Assembly (NCBI GenBank): GCA_964019135.1
Contig: OZ025260.1
Coordinates: 24,236,254 to 24,300,253 of the forward strand
Direction: 5' to 3'
Origin: Arenicola marina
Taxonomy: Eukaryota; Annelida; Polychaeta; Arenicolidae
DNA length: 64,000 nt
The notes below the pieces were generated by a model. That model searched no databases and was not told the DNA's origin. It was given only the letters and a program-made list of their open reading frames with translations. The position numbers were made by a program, and so were the translations under genes. The stretch's first letter is position 1; every line of letters begins with the position of its first letter. Positions 11,441 through 23,028 of the stretch are shown in pieces.

Positions 11441-12083
11441 AACGTTATGGTGACACCGCGGGAAAAATGCGTGGAATCTGGAATCTGTAAGACAGTGCGC
11501 CTTCACCGCGGCCATGCAATATGGGTACGTGATTATTTGACTTAATTGAACACGTACTGGTATGGCCGATATAGCTCGATATGTCCGACGCTGTCATACG
11601 ACAAGAACTTTCGTAGTATCAGACATGCTTTGCAAACCTTCAGTTACTTAATTGCAATATCTGAGACAATTAACTGGCATTGCAAGGGATTTTTGAACTG
11701 TTTATGGTAGGCAGTCTATCCATGTGGATATTGTCTTTCATTTTGCACGGAATAGATGACGAACAATGTAAGCGCTACCTTACAAGAATACACGTAATGT
11801 GGTAAGATTTGCAATGGTCCGTTGTACAATAATTTTACATATTGAATAGTTATGATGAAATTTCGGGCTCCATGTGTTCGTATGAGTATCACCAGTTATA
11901 CATTTCTTATCAAAATTATGGAAGGTTTACGGCTTTGTATGTGGCTCGGGACCAGATTGTCCTGATGATCATGTGGCGACCTGCAAGGAACGATATCTAG
12001 GGTCTAGCTCAGTAAAAGACTAGTTAAGGGGCACTTGCCAAAATTAATAGCGCTTTTGTACATAAGATAACGGTAAATATTAA

Positions 12084-12365
12084 AGTTACTATTTCAACAA
12101 ATTTTGCGGCGGGGGTGTTCCGTCAGATCACGTGAGGCGCCGCGGCTGTTGGAACAGCTGTAAACACTGTATAACACTCTGCCTCAAGGAGGCGCTGCCA
12201 GTCGCGAATCCTGGCCAATAACGAAAGTTAGTCGTTGGCGCTCGCCCTGGCGGAGATTACTTCATGCGTGTTACGTCACCAGAACATCAACGTCACTGTA
12301 CACACGTTTTTTCTCCGCCAGATTTGTTTCACAATGAATGTTTACTTTTTGTTGTAATAGTAACT
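12084..12365. mobile_element. 282-bp MITE flanked by TTAA
   Basis: TIRs of about 17 bp (AGTTACTATTTCAACAAA against AGTTACTATTACAACAAA) are flanked on both sides by TTAA. The matching site in unit 2 (38591-38594) has a single TTAA and no insert. TTAA duplication is the hallmark of piggyBac-like transposition. The TIR differs from the other TTAA MITEs here. Confidence 0.85.
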
Positions 12366-12480
12366 TTAACGTTTGTTGCATTCAGTAACGGCGACATTCA
12401 TCACTAGATGGCGCTTCGCCTGTGTTTATATAATATAATAGCCCCATTGTCGTGCCATCACTTGTATTCGCCTCGTTCTA

Positions 12481-15303
12481 GGTTACACACCAATAGAAAC
12501 CATCTCCATGTTAAGTAATGCAAAAACCCAAATTTTCAACCCCATGCTAGAAACAAATCGGTAACCATATTTGACTATATAGGCCATAGGAAAGTATAGA
12601 GCAAGTATCCAACTTATAACATAGGTTCACGTGCGATATTTTTAGCTACAGCCCATAGTATATGATATCCCCCCTCCCCACCCTAGGCTAGGAACCGGCC
12701 TAGAGCTGCTCGCAGCATACTACACCATGGCTTAGCCAGTATATAATCGCCCTGGCTTGGTGGGTAAGTGGGATAGGGGTGGGTGGGGGGGGGTTAGGGC
12801 TAGCTCTAGCCTATAGAGGGGGTCGAGCGCCAGTTGTCGTGCAGATGCTATGGCAAGCCAAAATGAATTTTCATATCTTCAAGAAATTAACCGTAAAATT
12901 GTTGTATACATGTCTTTACATGAGTTGGACATATGTCTTATTATTTTAAAACATATTACAATGTGACGTAAATTGGATAATAATTTGGATTTCACATAGC
13001 TTATGAAACATAGAGATTAGGAATAGAGAGACATTGAATTTGTTTGCCGGGAGGAGGATATTTTGGCAAATATTATACGAAGCTGATGTTGTCCTCGTCG
13101 TCATTAATGGTTATAATTGTGTTGACGAAACGGAAACATTGCCTATATTCCGTGATAGTTCAGCGGCTAAATGACAAATTAGGTCGAGTTGTGCATTTGG
13201 TGGTAAACGCATGAAAGTTAGCACACTTGTCCTTAATATCCTTGTATTTAAATTTAGCTAATGTCAAGTCGACTTTACCCCTGGCTTTTGGACGGGCAAA
13301 ACTACCCCAAAAAAGCTCAATATCTCGCAAATCGACGATCGAACTAATATTTTATGTTTATGCATAGGTTTTCCGGGTCGCTGAATTAAACAGAAGATAT
13401 TTGTGTGCATCTAGGTGCAACGCATCCTCTAGTTCCACGATGGCGGACAAACTGAGGCCAGCAAAGATGCTCAATATCTTAAAAACTAAGAGGCGCAGGG
13501 TCCCTATATAGGAAAATGACTGATGCGACAGACATCAGAATAACAGTTTTATCCTTCTTATTGTGAGTCCAAGATATCGCTTATAATTGGTGACATTGTC
13601 CACCGATTAAAAACATGGCCGCCATGGCCGTCGGGGATCAAATCTGACTCGACACTTCTAAGTTCGATCAGGCATGAATCGGCGAATGTGGTCGGCTGCC
13701 AATGAGCGTTTATTATATGATAAAATGTATCAAGTACTGGCTACGAATTGTGTTAGATTATGATAGATCGAGATATCCGAAGAGTTGCTACAATATGTTG
13801 TCCAATTTAGACCAGGCAGGCAGAACCACATGGGTAACGCATGTGAAGAATTTATTATTTCGCAATGGATTTGGTGTGGTGTGGCTTAGCCAAAGTGTGG
13901 GAGATACGAACAGCTTTATATTTGAATTGAAAGCCAGATTGTCTGATATTGCAAAGCAAACTTGGATAGAAGAGTCTCAAGCTTTAACAAAGTTAGATAC
14001 TTATTGTGAAATTAATTCATTATTAGAACCAGAAATGTATTTACATGAAATTAACCACAGGCGACACAGGATAGACCTTGCCAAGCTGCGTTGTAGTAAT
14101 CATAGACTTGCTGTCGAGAGAGAGAGGGGTCAGAAGGTAAGAGTAAGGGAATCGATATATTGGAAGATGAATACCAATTTGTGATGATATGCGGGTTGTA
14201 TAAAAAACTCCGCATAAAATATTTACCTAGCTTTAACTTTCCAAGCAAAGTAAAATTTATTACACTTATGCGCTCCAAGAATACTGTATTCTTGAATAAC
14301 CTAGGTGCATTTTGCTACCATGCAGCAAAATTACACTGTTTAAATCTTAAGTAGCGTGCAACTTATTATGTAAATGTTTGTATATGTTCCATCGGCCCGT
14401 GGCCCGAAAGTACAATAAAGACACACACAGTAGGCATGAATTTCTAACATGTGAGCCAAATTTCATCCTTTTACCACAAAATGACATGACATCCTGTAGT
14501 ACAATTCGGTAATACTCCATGTGTTTAATGGTCAGCTAGAAAAGATCTAAAACACACGTTCATTATTGAAATGTAGTATTGCAAAGGAGGGAAGACGGAC
14601 GCGCACGCACGTACACACGTATGTAACTGTTTTCTTTCTTTTTCATAATTTAGAACACGTGGTAAGGCGTCTGACACCTACCCGCAATCTCGAACTTGAT
14701 CATGTTCATACTGTCTCCTCTCCGCAAGGTCTCACGATCAGTTGCATTCATCAGTCGATTAAATTCCACTTTGGCTTTCCATGGTTTCGAGGTCAGACCC
14801 CCGTCTTATAAGTCAGCATATGTCGTAATTATAATAGATATTTCCTTAGATAAATTACAATGCGAGGTTTCGTGAAGGTATATAGAAACACTTATGAGGT
14901 GCAGTATGGGAACATCAATTATGTTTTTTAAATTTGGCGACTAAGGAAAAAGGCCGGAATTCCGGCCCTTTCTAAAATGGAGGATACCCGTTACCAGCGG
15001 TCTGTTTCGGACAGGCAGGCTGGGCGAACCCCCCCCCCCCCCCTAGCGCGACCCGCCGAAAATTAAACACCCAGCGAATCAGCATGTGATGAGGTCGACC
15101 GAACCACGCACACGTAACGTCCGCAAGCATGATTAAATACGCCACAGATTAATGCAACAGGCATCTGGTCAAACATTAGTAAAAGAAACAATATATACAA
15201 AGAAAGAAATAACCAGTAACCATATAACCCTGATAAACGATCATATTTTAGGCACTACTTGACACCATACACTTTTCTACGCACGACCTATTGGTGTGTA
15301 ACC
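12481..15303. mobile_element. 2.8-kb TIR element with TCTA target duplication
   Basis: Ends are GGTTACACACCAATAG and its exact complement CTATTGGTGTGTAACC, flanked by TCTA at 12477-12480 and 15304-15307. The related element at 21926-22724 gives the empty site TCGTTCTAGTAACAGCG. No transposase is visible; the interior holds a LINE tail at 13700-14420. Family not assigned. Confidence 0.8.
13700..14420 (+). mobile_element. LINE 3' fragment (C-terminal tail of ORF2)
   Basis: The frame at 13702-14184 (MIKCIKYWLRIV, GRTTWVTHVKNLLF, GFGVVWLSQSVGD, LAKLRCSNHRLAVERERG) is the region after the reverse transcriptase in several invertebrate LINE families. The reading moves to another frame for MEDEYQFVMICGLYKKLR, so a frameshift separates the two. 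It ends with AATAAAG at about 14414. Only the tail survives. Confidence 0.75.
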
Positions 15304-15851
15304 TCTAGTAACAGCGCGTTGTTTACTTCCTGTTCGGTTGCTATCTTGATGATTGAGTGTACTTACTATATGATAACTGAAGTCTCCGTCGTTTAGTAGT
15401 GGTAGGATTAAACTGGCGTGGTGGCAGCGTTATATATGAACCATAGTCTCAAAAGAAGAGGATACTGAAACAAATAGTCAGTCATGCAGCTACTATTCAG
15501 CTATATGCACAAATAACGTGTTGACGACGAGCCAATTGGACAAACAGTGGCTACACTACAGAGACTCGCAGTTAACAGTTAAGTATACAATTGGCGCAAG
15601 TGTCCCCAGGCAAGCCCGCTTTCTAGGGGCACAACGGTGTCCATGCAAAGTTCTTTAGACACCAGTCGGGAATCGACTGTAGCTTTTATCATGTACGCAC
15701 GTACTGATAATGGGTGACTTCAATATCATGCCCGCGGGATCGACTGGGGTGGTAACACCTCGTCCGACGGAAATGGGACACAATCAGGGGCCTTCCTAGA
15801 TATGGTCAGGGATGCGTTCCTTTATCAGCATGTGACTGAGCCCAAGAAAAA

Positions 15852-16977
15852 AAAGTCAAAGTCATAAATGCCGTAGACTCACGTTTTGGCCCATATTTTC
15901 CGTAAATTTGCCGCGATCGCTCTAAAAAAATCACTGACGGGACAAAACAACACCGTGCAATTTTAATGATACCAAACTTACATTTGTACTGCGATGTTAT
16001 CCTTTTTTGTGACACAAACAATATTTCTTCATGCTAACGCTCCATTGGCAGCAGACGACTAACCTTCAGCCTGGCAAAATGCGGAACGGGCTCGTTGGTA
16101 GAAATATAGCGACATACGCGAGCGTACGTTCAGCAATATTTAATTGTTACAAACATGTGGTTATTATATTGTAGTTTGCCGAATATAATTTATTACATTT
16201 GTAATAAAAGGGAAATTGTCCAAGGTAGGTGCTCCAATTTGAACTGTAATTCGATCATTTATACGAAGATAAATACGACGTGTTTTGTTTTCGAAGTGAA
16301 ACTTTTGCGGCCACCATTGCTGTTTACGTGTTAAAACCGAGTGTTTCATTCGCTAGAGGGCGCTTATTTGTGACATCACATATAGCGTTCCAAAATGGTC
16401 AGTGATCAGATTATTTTACACGTCCTGTCATTTTTCGAAAAAGAAAAGAAAAGAGGAATATCTGTCATCTCCAGAGGTCACGCCATTCTTCGGACTTGTG
16501 CTGCAGTGGGAATTTCGAAGAGTATGTTGCGCAAGATTCAAAAACGTCATAAGGCAACCCGTGAGTTAAGCCTTTATTTCTGTTCAGTTTGTGCATCATA
16601 ACTGCTGACACTCCATTGGCACGAAACGCAGTTTCGTAAACATACTAAAGCACACGTCATAAAATGACGTAGTTGCCATGGCGCCGAACGTCCTCTGAGC
16701 TATATTTGCACGAGCCACGCGCGCCATGGCAACAGCCTTTCATTGTCTGTGATTTAGTCTATTTGCCACAAAGTGTCTGCTGCCAATGGAGTGTCAGCAT
16801 GGAGAAATATTGTTTGTGTCTTAAAAAAGGATAAGCTCACAGTACGCACGTAAGTTTGGTATCATTAAAATTGCACAGGGTTGCTTTGTCAGGTCAGTAA
16901 TTTTTAGAACGATCGCGCCAAATTCGCGGAAAATATGGGCCGAAACGTGAGTCTACGGCATTTATGACTTTGACTTT
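15852..16977. mobile_element. Long-TIR element inside the LINE, copy 2 of the 7968 family
   Basis: The arms start GTCAAAGTCATAAATGCC and end GGCATTTATGACTTTGAC and share the GGCCCATATTTTCCG core with the copy at 7968. The interior is longer and holds further inverted pieces (TCCATTGGCA and TGCCAATGGA). It splits the endonuclease coding region of the CR1-like LINE, with loss of some LINE sequence at the left border. Confidence 0.78.
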
Positions 16978-17283
16978 AGAGTACCTCGCTCCACTAGGAA
17001 AGAGCCACCATGTCACCATCACATTTAACTTGTTATCGTACAGCAGCCCCAAACCAGAAACTAGAGTAAAGTATCAATTCGCCAAAGGGGACTACGTTGG
17101 AATGAGGGAGGAGCTCAACAAGATAAACTGGGAGCTCCTTCAGTTTAGGTAACGAGGGCGTGCAGGGATCGTGGGACAAGTTTATTGACGCCATAATGCA
17201 AACAATGCCGAAATTGATCCCCTAGCAAAGGAGCAATACAGGCAATCATAGAAAAGCCCCCTGGGCAAATGCAGAGTCGCTGT

Positions 17284-17354
17284 TAGCCCGAAAGTTCAGA
17301 CGTTACAGTCCTGACACTTGTTCTTGTGATTGTATCGTCTGAACTTTCAGGCTA
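17284..17354. mobile_element. 71-bp miniature palindromic element, perfect 9-bp target duplication
   Basis: TAGCCCGAAAGTTCAGACG and CGTCTGAACTTTCAGGCTA form 19-bp TIRs around a 33-base loop. AGTCGCTGT is repeated exactly on both sides (17275-17283 and 17355-17363). Taking out the element and one AGTCGCTGT restores an open LINE frame (AESLSEVKRKQAAFRRY). The 9-bp duplication suggests a Mutator-like transposase. Confidence 0.88.
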
Positions 17355-19034
17355 AGTCGCTGTCTGAAGTAAAAAGGAAACAGGCGGCGTTTCGTAGGTA
17401 CTTGGAAACCAAAGATGGATCCGACTACCAGGAATATGCCAGGGCGAGGAACCAGTCCAAATGGGCTTGTCGGCAGGCTAAAATAGCCTTTGAAAAACGA
17501 GTAGCAAAAACTAACCCCAAGGCCTTCTTTGCATACGCAAGAAGCAAATTAAGAACGAAAGATAGTATCGATAATCTCATCAAACCCGATGGAAGTGAAG
17601 CAACTTCAAGCGCCGACAAAGCAAAACTGTTGAATAATTTCTTTAGCAGTGTTTTCACAACAGAGGATATGTCTTCTCTACCACCCATTAAACTGTCAAA
17701 GGTACGCTCCTCATTAAGCATCATCGATATCACAGAGTCTGTAGTACATAAAGAACTAGTAGACCTAAACCCAAACAAGTCGCCAGGTCCCGATGGATTG
17801 CATCCACGACTGTTAAACGAATTGGCGGACGTAATAAGCAAGCCACTTGTACATATCTTCACACTGTGTCTGAGAACAGGGGAAATTCCCCCCGTATGGA
17901 AAGAGGCCAATGTGACACCCATCTTCAAGAAAGGCTAAAAACAGCTCCCTGACAACTATAGACCAGCCAGTCTGACAAGCGTTGTGTGCAAGGTTTTAGA
18001 GAAGATCGTGAGGAATGCAATCATAGCACACATGAACAGCAACTCCCTGCTGACGGAGTGCCAGCATGGCTTCATCAATGGGAGGTCTTGCACCACGAAC
18101 GTGTTATCTGTCCTTAACGACTATACCATAGCCACAGACAAGGGCCTGCCGGTTGACGCCATTTACTTAGACTTTGCGAAGGCATTTGACACAGTACCCC
18201 ATTATCGACTACTAAGAAAACTGCAGGGTTACGGGGTGACTGGCAATGTATTGAAGTGGTTAGGCAGCTTACTAAGTAGCCGTAGTCAGAGAGTGTCCTT
18301 ATCAGGGAGCTTGTCTCCATCGGCACAGGCACTGAGTGGAATTCCACAAGGTGGTGTACTCGGTCCGGCTCTCTTCGCCTGCTTCATAAACGACCTACCA
18401 GAATAAGTGGAATATAGTTGCTGTATTTTCGCAGACGATACAAAGGTATATCGAACAGTTGCTAGTGAGGACGATCAGAGGTGCCTGCAAAATGACCTTG
18501 ATAATCTGTCTGACTGGTCCGCCTCGTGGCAGTTGAAGTTCCATGCTGGGAAATGCTGGGAATTTTATGCATTTGGGCAGAGCCAACTGGCAGGCAACCT
18601 ACAAGATGGGATCAGCAGCAGGAGAGGTTACCCTCGAAACAACAAACCCTGAGAAAGATCTGGGCGTGCATTTTGACCCTGCACTGAAATTCTCCCACCA
18701 CACTGAGTTACAGGTCAATAAAGCCAATCCTTTGTTAGAGCTAATCAGACGTTCTTATGAGTACCTGGACACGCAGTCTCTGAAACTATTGTACACATCC
18801 CTGCTGAGACCACATCTTGAGTACTCTGTGTCCGTCTGGTCCCCAATGCTAATTCAAGATCGGAAACTTATTGACTAAAAGACCTAAAATTGCCAAGTAT
18901 GGCATACAGGAGAGCCAGAGGGGACATGATAGAGGTGTGGAAATATCTCCATGGGCAATACCAAACAAACTGCCCGCTCCAGTTACAGGGTGATAGCAAC
19001 ACAAAGGGACACAGCCTAAAGCTAGAGAAGGAGG

Positions 19035-19300
19035 CTTTTCCCGACCAACCGTCCGCCATATTTGTTTTTGGGGGATGCCGGTACCGGTGAATGCAACTTG
19101 GTTCGCCGTTCCATTAGCATATGATTCTCCGCTAGAGGGCGTTGTCAGTCGCTCACTTTGAACTTAAGAACAACAGCAGCGCCCTTTGCCACAGGTAATT
19201 CACGGTTACGGAGCTTGGGACCCAGGATACAAATGGTTTAAATGATGGCGGGATTCGCCAGGTGGCGCGGCATATGCATGGCGGTTGGTCGGGAAAAGAC
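19035..19300. repeat. Inverted repeat, arms of the MULE-like element
   Basis: CTTTTCCCGACCAACCG at 19036 and CGGTTGGTCGGGAAAAG at about 19280 face each other. They look like the inner ends of the long inverted repeats of the 15591-21756 element. The LINE ends where the first arm begins. Confidence 0.6.
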
Positions 19301-19425
19301 TATGCTCCATCATTTCTTCCCGAAAATATAACCGAAACAATCTAGTGTTGACACACTTTTATGATGTCAGAAGATAGAACAAGGTATATAGAATACGTAA
19401 ACACTATTATTGTACGCGCACACAT

Positions 19426-21653
19426 TCTATACTAATAAAATGAAGCTGTCTGTCCCACTATACCGCGGCGTGGAAGAGCCCATTGGCTCCAGCAGCCGCC
19501 TTGAGAACCTACGCCATGAGAACCTATTAATATCCAGCCGTCGCTCTTAGATGTGTCAAAGCTATAGGGCTATAAAGTCTCGTTCGCTTAGACTTCCGGT
19601 TTACTCATTTTGGGAACAAACAAACGAAGCACGTGTTCGGAACGAGTTTAGAAGCTCTGCACACACTGGTATCCTGACTATCTGTGACGTAGGCGTGACG
19701 TGTATGTTACGCAAAGAGAGAGACCGGGAACCAGACTACCTGCGCAAAAGCCAGGCGCCGAGGGGTGGGTCCATTGCGGAAGGCCTAGCGATATGATTCA
19801 GAATATTTAAGAAATATAACTTCACAAAACGGATAGACGACATATTTTTTATTCGTTTGCGCCATCACAATGACGAATATTTGTTACGACGGGACAATAC
19901 GACTGAGAAACTAACGTTTTTTTGTATTTCCTACGAAAACGAGGCATTATGACGTCACACGGATTCTCCCCGAGTGACAACGTTGGCGCAACGCTTCAAA
20001 CAGAAAACTTACAGAAATGAAGAGACTTGGTCTTTTCGTGATCCAAAAGTGATACGCAAACATCCAACTGGTCTTGTTTTATCTTTACCATGTGGTTTAA
20101 TGACGCATCCGTGTGCTGTTACTCCATGCACTGCACATTTTGACAGCGGAATGGTTAAGTCGATGACTTGCTCTCGCCATTTTTGTTACCGCGGAGGCAC
20201 GCGAAACTGTGTGACGTCACTCGCTGTGTGGTGAACTTGCGAAAGCCCGGGTGCAGGGCTAAATTTAGAACGTTATTTTTAGCTTTCGAGTAGTTTGAAG
20301 ACGGATTTTTCCTTGTATATTCCCAAAGTTCTGCGCTTCGTCGCCTCCAAATATCTTAACGTATATCTCTCATAGCCTTGTTTAGTGAAATGGTACTCAT
20401 AGTCTTTAGAATAAGCCTGGAAAGAAATTGACTTATAGCTGTCTATACTTCAACATGGAGCACGTGTGTGTGTTTGTCCCCAAAACTGAAGTCTCGCGGC
20501 CCGATCGCGAGAACTGTATAGCCCTATCGCATGTGTGAACACAAACACTGGGTGCTTATCACCTTATCCCGCGGCCTGCGGCGGGCTACCTGGCTTGGTG
20601 CCAACAGTAATAATACTTCTCCCAACGCCTTATCGCCCGAACCGTCATCAAAACAAACAAATCCCGTACTGTCTCGCTTCCAGAACTTCCCATTAGTAGC
20701 AAGGGAACGAACTCCGCCCGGGAAACTCTGCCCGTGAAACCTATAATACGCTGCTCTTAACATCAGTCACGGCAGTATCCAATTCCACCCACACCAACCA
20801 GGGTTAATGGACTCCTCTCTGCTCATCCCCCACACCCATCCACCCGACTCCTGCAGCCCCACGCCCCGTCGACATTCATCAGACTCCGGCTTTACTGGCC
20901 CGCCCCCCCCCCGCCCACCGGCACCCACTAGACTTAAGCTTTATGCACTTCTGTTTTTGTTCATACCCTCTACTGACTTAACGACAACAGCTATCGTTCA
21001 CCAACTTTTATGGAAATGTGGCATGTCCGAGCCTCTACAATTTTCAAGTATTATTGTATCCAGTACAGAATACGCAAATTGCAGCTAAAGCACGCTGACA
21101 AAAATGTGTCCATGGCGAATATGTATCTCAGTTGGAATAACAACAACATGTCTAGATGCAATCTGTACCAATATAGTACCGGAAGCGTGACGTTAAAGAC
21201 CGGTGTACATAAACAATTCTAAGTATCGTATATGTTGAAATTATAACATTCATTTGTAATCAACAAACATGCGCAAAATAACTGAGCGGACGCGTGTCGT
21301 TAAAGACCGACGTACAGAAACAATTCTAATTATCATATATGTTGAAACTATAACATTCATTTGTAATCAACAAACATGCGCAAAATAACTGAGCGGACGC
21401 GTGTCGTTAAAGACCGACGTACAGAAACAATTCTAATTATCATATATGTTGAAATTATCCTTAACATTTATGTCCCGTTATTCAGTAGCTCCCGGTCAAT
21501 ATTATTATCGATATTATTTCTGCCCAATGTCTACCTTCTGCCTGCTACTATGTGACGTATAAACCTAAATACTGTCATTTCTTTCGCTTATTACTACGAA
21601 CTACTACTACTACTGCTACTCCTGATACTACGAACTACGAACGGGGCGGCTAG
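19426..21653 (+). mobile_element. Helitron-like element, non-autonomous
   Basis: Begins TCTATACTAATAAAATG, a classic Helitron 5' terminus, and ends GGGGCGGCTAG, fitting the CTRR 3' rule. It sits between two T residues with no target duplication. The related uninterrupted sequence at about 23445-23470 (opposite strand) joins the two flanks directly. No Rep/helicase frame is visible in its 2.2 kb. The 3' hairpin is not clear by eye. Confidence 0.72.
21192..21460. repeat. 107-bp tandem repeat, about 2.5 copies
   Basis: Units start at GTTAAAGACCG at 21192, 21299 and 21406 and are nearly identical, including AACAAACATGCGCAAAATAA. They lie inside the Helitron-like element. Confidence 0.88.
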
Positions 21654-21925
21654 TATGATAAAACCTACAGTCGATTCCCGACTGGCGTCTAAAGGACTTT
21701 GCATGGACACCGTTGTGCCCCTAGAAAGCGAGCTTGCCTGGGGGCACTTGCGCCAAAGTATACAACAGCACTCGTACAGCAGAAAAGTAAACAAGATGCA
21801 ACGAACACCGAAGCAATGGTGTTTAACCAAAAACAAATACCGTAATAACTGAATATTGATAGACAATAAGTTAAGTTTCTCTGTATCTACAGAAAATTAT
21901 GGAGAGAAAAAGGAAAGGAATCACG

Positions 21926-22724
21926 CCAGTGTTTATATAATGTAATGGCCCTAGCCCAGAACCCAAGGCTGTGTGGGCTGAAACACAGCCTAGTCGCATT
22001 CCATAGTAAAATTCTGGTCTGGAACAACCCCATTTCAGGGTTGTTTGACTTTGACCAAGTGTAGCTCTGATTCTCCTTTGCTGAGGGAAAAGTTTTATAA
22101 CAGAAACAAACCTTAACCCTTTTTTTATTACTTCGTGACATGTAATGACTAATCACATAAGTAACCTTTCTTGAAAGGCAAAAATAGTCCAGTCTGTCAC
22201 CAGAAATTCATATGAAAACATGTGTTTTCACTGACCCAATGACTGGGTCCCTGAACAATGAACCAATTAGCATGGCTTATAATATCATGTGATGACCTTG
22301 CACATGTGCAGTGATCAACTTCCTGTAAAAAAATGGTGGCATGTTGTTGTCCATTTTTATGCCAGGCAATATTATGGCTCCTTTTGAAGAGTTCGACAAC
22401 TTTGGAAGAGTTCATACATCAGTAATTATATGTAGAAAAGTACTTTTACATTGTTAAAACTAATTATGAAAGCTGTACTTAAACAATTCAATTTGTCATG
22501 TGAAGTTGATTTTTCACTATAGAATGCTACATGGCTATGATTCTTCAACCATAGCCATGGATTCATGCATGGCTATATGTATATTGTATTTGCCTCGTTC
22601 TAGTAACAGCGTGTTGTTTACTTCCTGTTCGGTTGCCATCTTGGTGATTGAGTGTTAATTAAATAAAGTACTATATGACAACTGAAGTCTCCGTCGTTTA
22701 GTAGCTGTAGGATTAAACTGGCGC
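21926..22724. mobile_element. 799-bp CGCC/GGCG element, second copy
   Basis: Shares its left end (CGCCAGTGTTTATATAAT) with 12417 and its right end (CCGTCGTTTAGTAG to GGATTAAACTGGCG) with 15413. It supplies the empty site for the TCTA-flanked element. No coding sequence. Confidence 0.7.
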
Positions 22725-22944
22725 TTTAATACGAAAGTCAAAATCTGTTTTGATATCTTTGGACAATATATACACAAATGCAATTGTTTTCACTAATTTA
22801 GTACTGGAAATTAATGATAACACAGTACTAAAAAAAATGTCATGCTAGGGTCTAAATCTGGTGCCCTTTTTCCTCTGCCAGACCTCATAGCAGAGGCCTA
22901 AGCCCTCTGACGGCAAAGATTTGAAACAGTACACAACTGGGAAG

Positions 22945-23028
22945 ATGGCGGCCGCAATGGAAAATGATGAAGATCTTGCTGCTGTCAACGAGAAATCTGG
23001 CACCAAAAAACGTTTTGAAGTCAAAAAG
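22945..23028 (+). CDS. RBX1: RBX1-A exon 1
   Basis: 84 nt in context agATGGCGGCC. Encodes [19 protein letters not shown] and TKKRFEVKK. Donor GTATTA, phase 0. Confidence 0.93.

Larger units (their letters stand above)
15700..19035 (+). mobile_element. CR1/L2-like LINE, endonuclease and reverse transcriptase
   Basis: Endonuclease remnants: a GDFN motif at about 15712 in one frame, then GIDWGGNTSSDGNGTQ-type sequence in another, then EYLAPLGKSHHVTITFN from 16978. Reverse transcriptase from 17355: LNPNKSPGPDGLHPRLL, GEIPPVWKEANVTPIFKKG, AIYLDFAKAFDTVPH, GIPQGGVLGPALFACFIND, then IFADDTKVYR with the catalytic FADD. In-frame stops fall near 17937 and 18404 and the frame shifts near 18550; the rest reads EKDLGVHFDPALKFSHH and LLRPHLEYSVSVWSP. 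It is 5' truncated and interrupted by two elements, at 15852-16977 and 17284-17354. Not active. Confidence 0.88.
15591..21756. mobile_element. MULE-like TIR element (9-bp target duplication), filled with other elements
   Basis: The ends TTGGCGCAAGTG and CACTTGCGCCAA start about 100-bp inverted repeats. A perfect 9-bp duplication, AGTATACAA, flanks them (15582-15590 and 21757-21765). 9-bp duplications and long TIRs are typical of Mutator-like elements. Most of its 6.2 kb is later insertions: the CR1-like LINE and the Helitron-like element. A further end of the family is at 23352 in RBX1-A intron 1. Confidence 0.78.
12417..22724. mobile_element. 10.3-kb nested insertion between CTT repeats (unit 1 only)
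   Basis: Unit 2 at 38630-38645 reads straight through GATGGCGCTTTAATACG. In unit 1 this site is opened and holds 10.3 kb bounded by CGCCTGTGTTTATATA and GGATTAAACTGGCG with CTT on both sides. The same left end recurs at 21926 (CGCCAGTGTTTATATA) and the same right end at 15413, so two related short TIR elements lie at the two ends of the nest like a composite unit. Confidence 0.75.

Noticed and set aside
17330-18878. Reverse transcriptase considered as an active LINE
   Set aside because: There are in-frame stops, a frameshift, loss of the 5' part and two internal insertions.
19974-20234. 86-codon frame in the Helitron-like element
   Set aside because: No recognisable domain; likely chance in non-coding element DNA.
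20807-21088. Proline-rich frame within the Helitron-like element
   Set aside because: Composition follows C-rich DNA; no Rep or helicase motif and no conservation seen.
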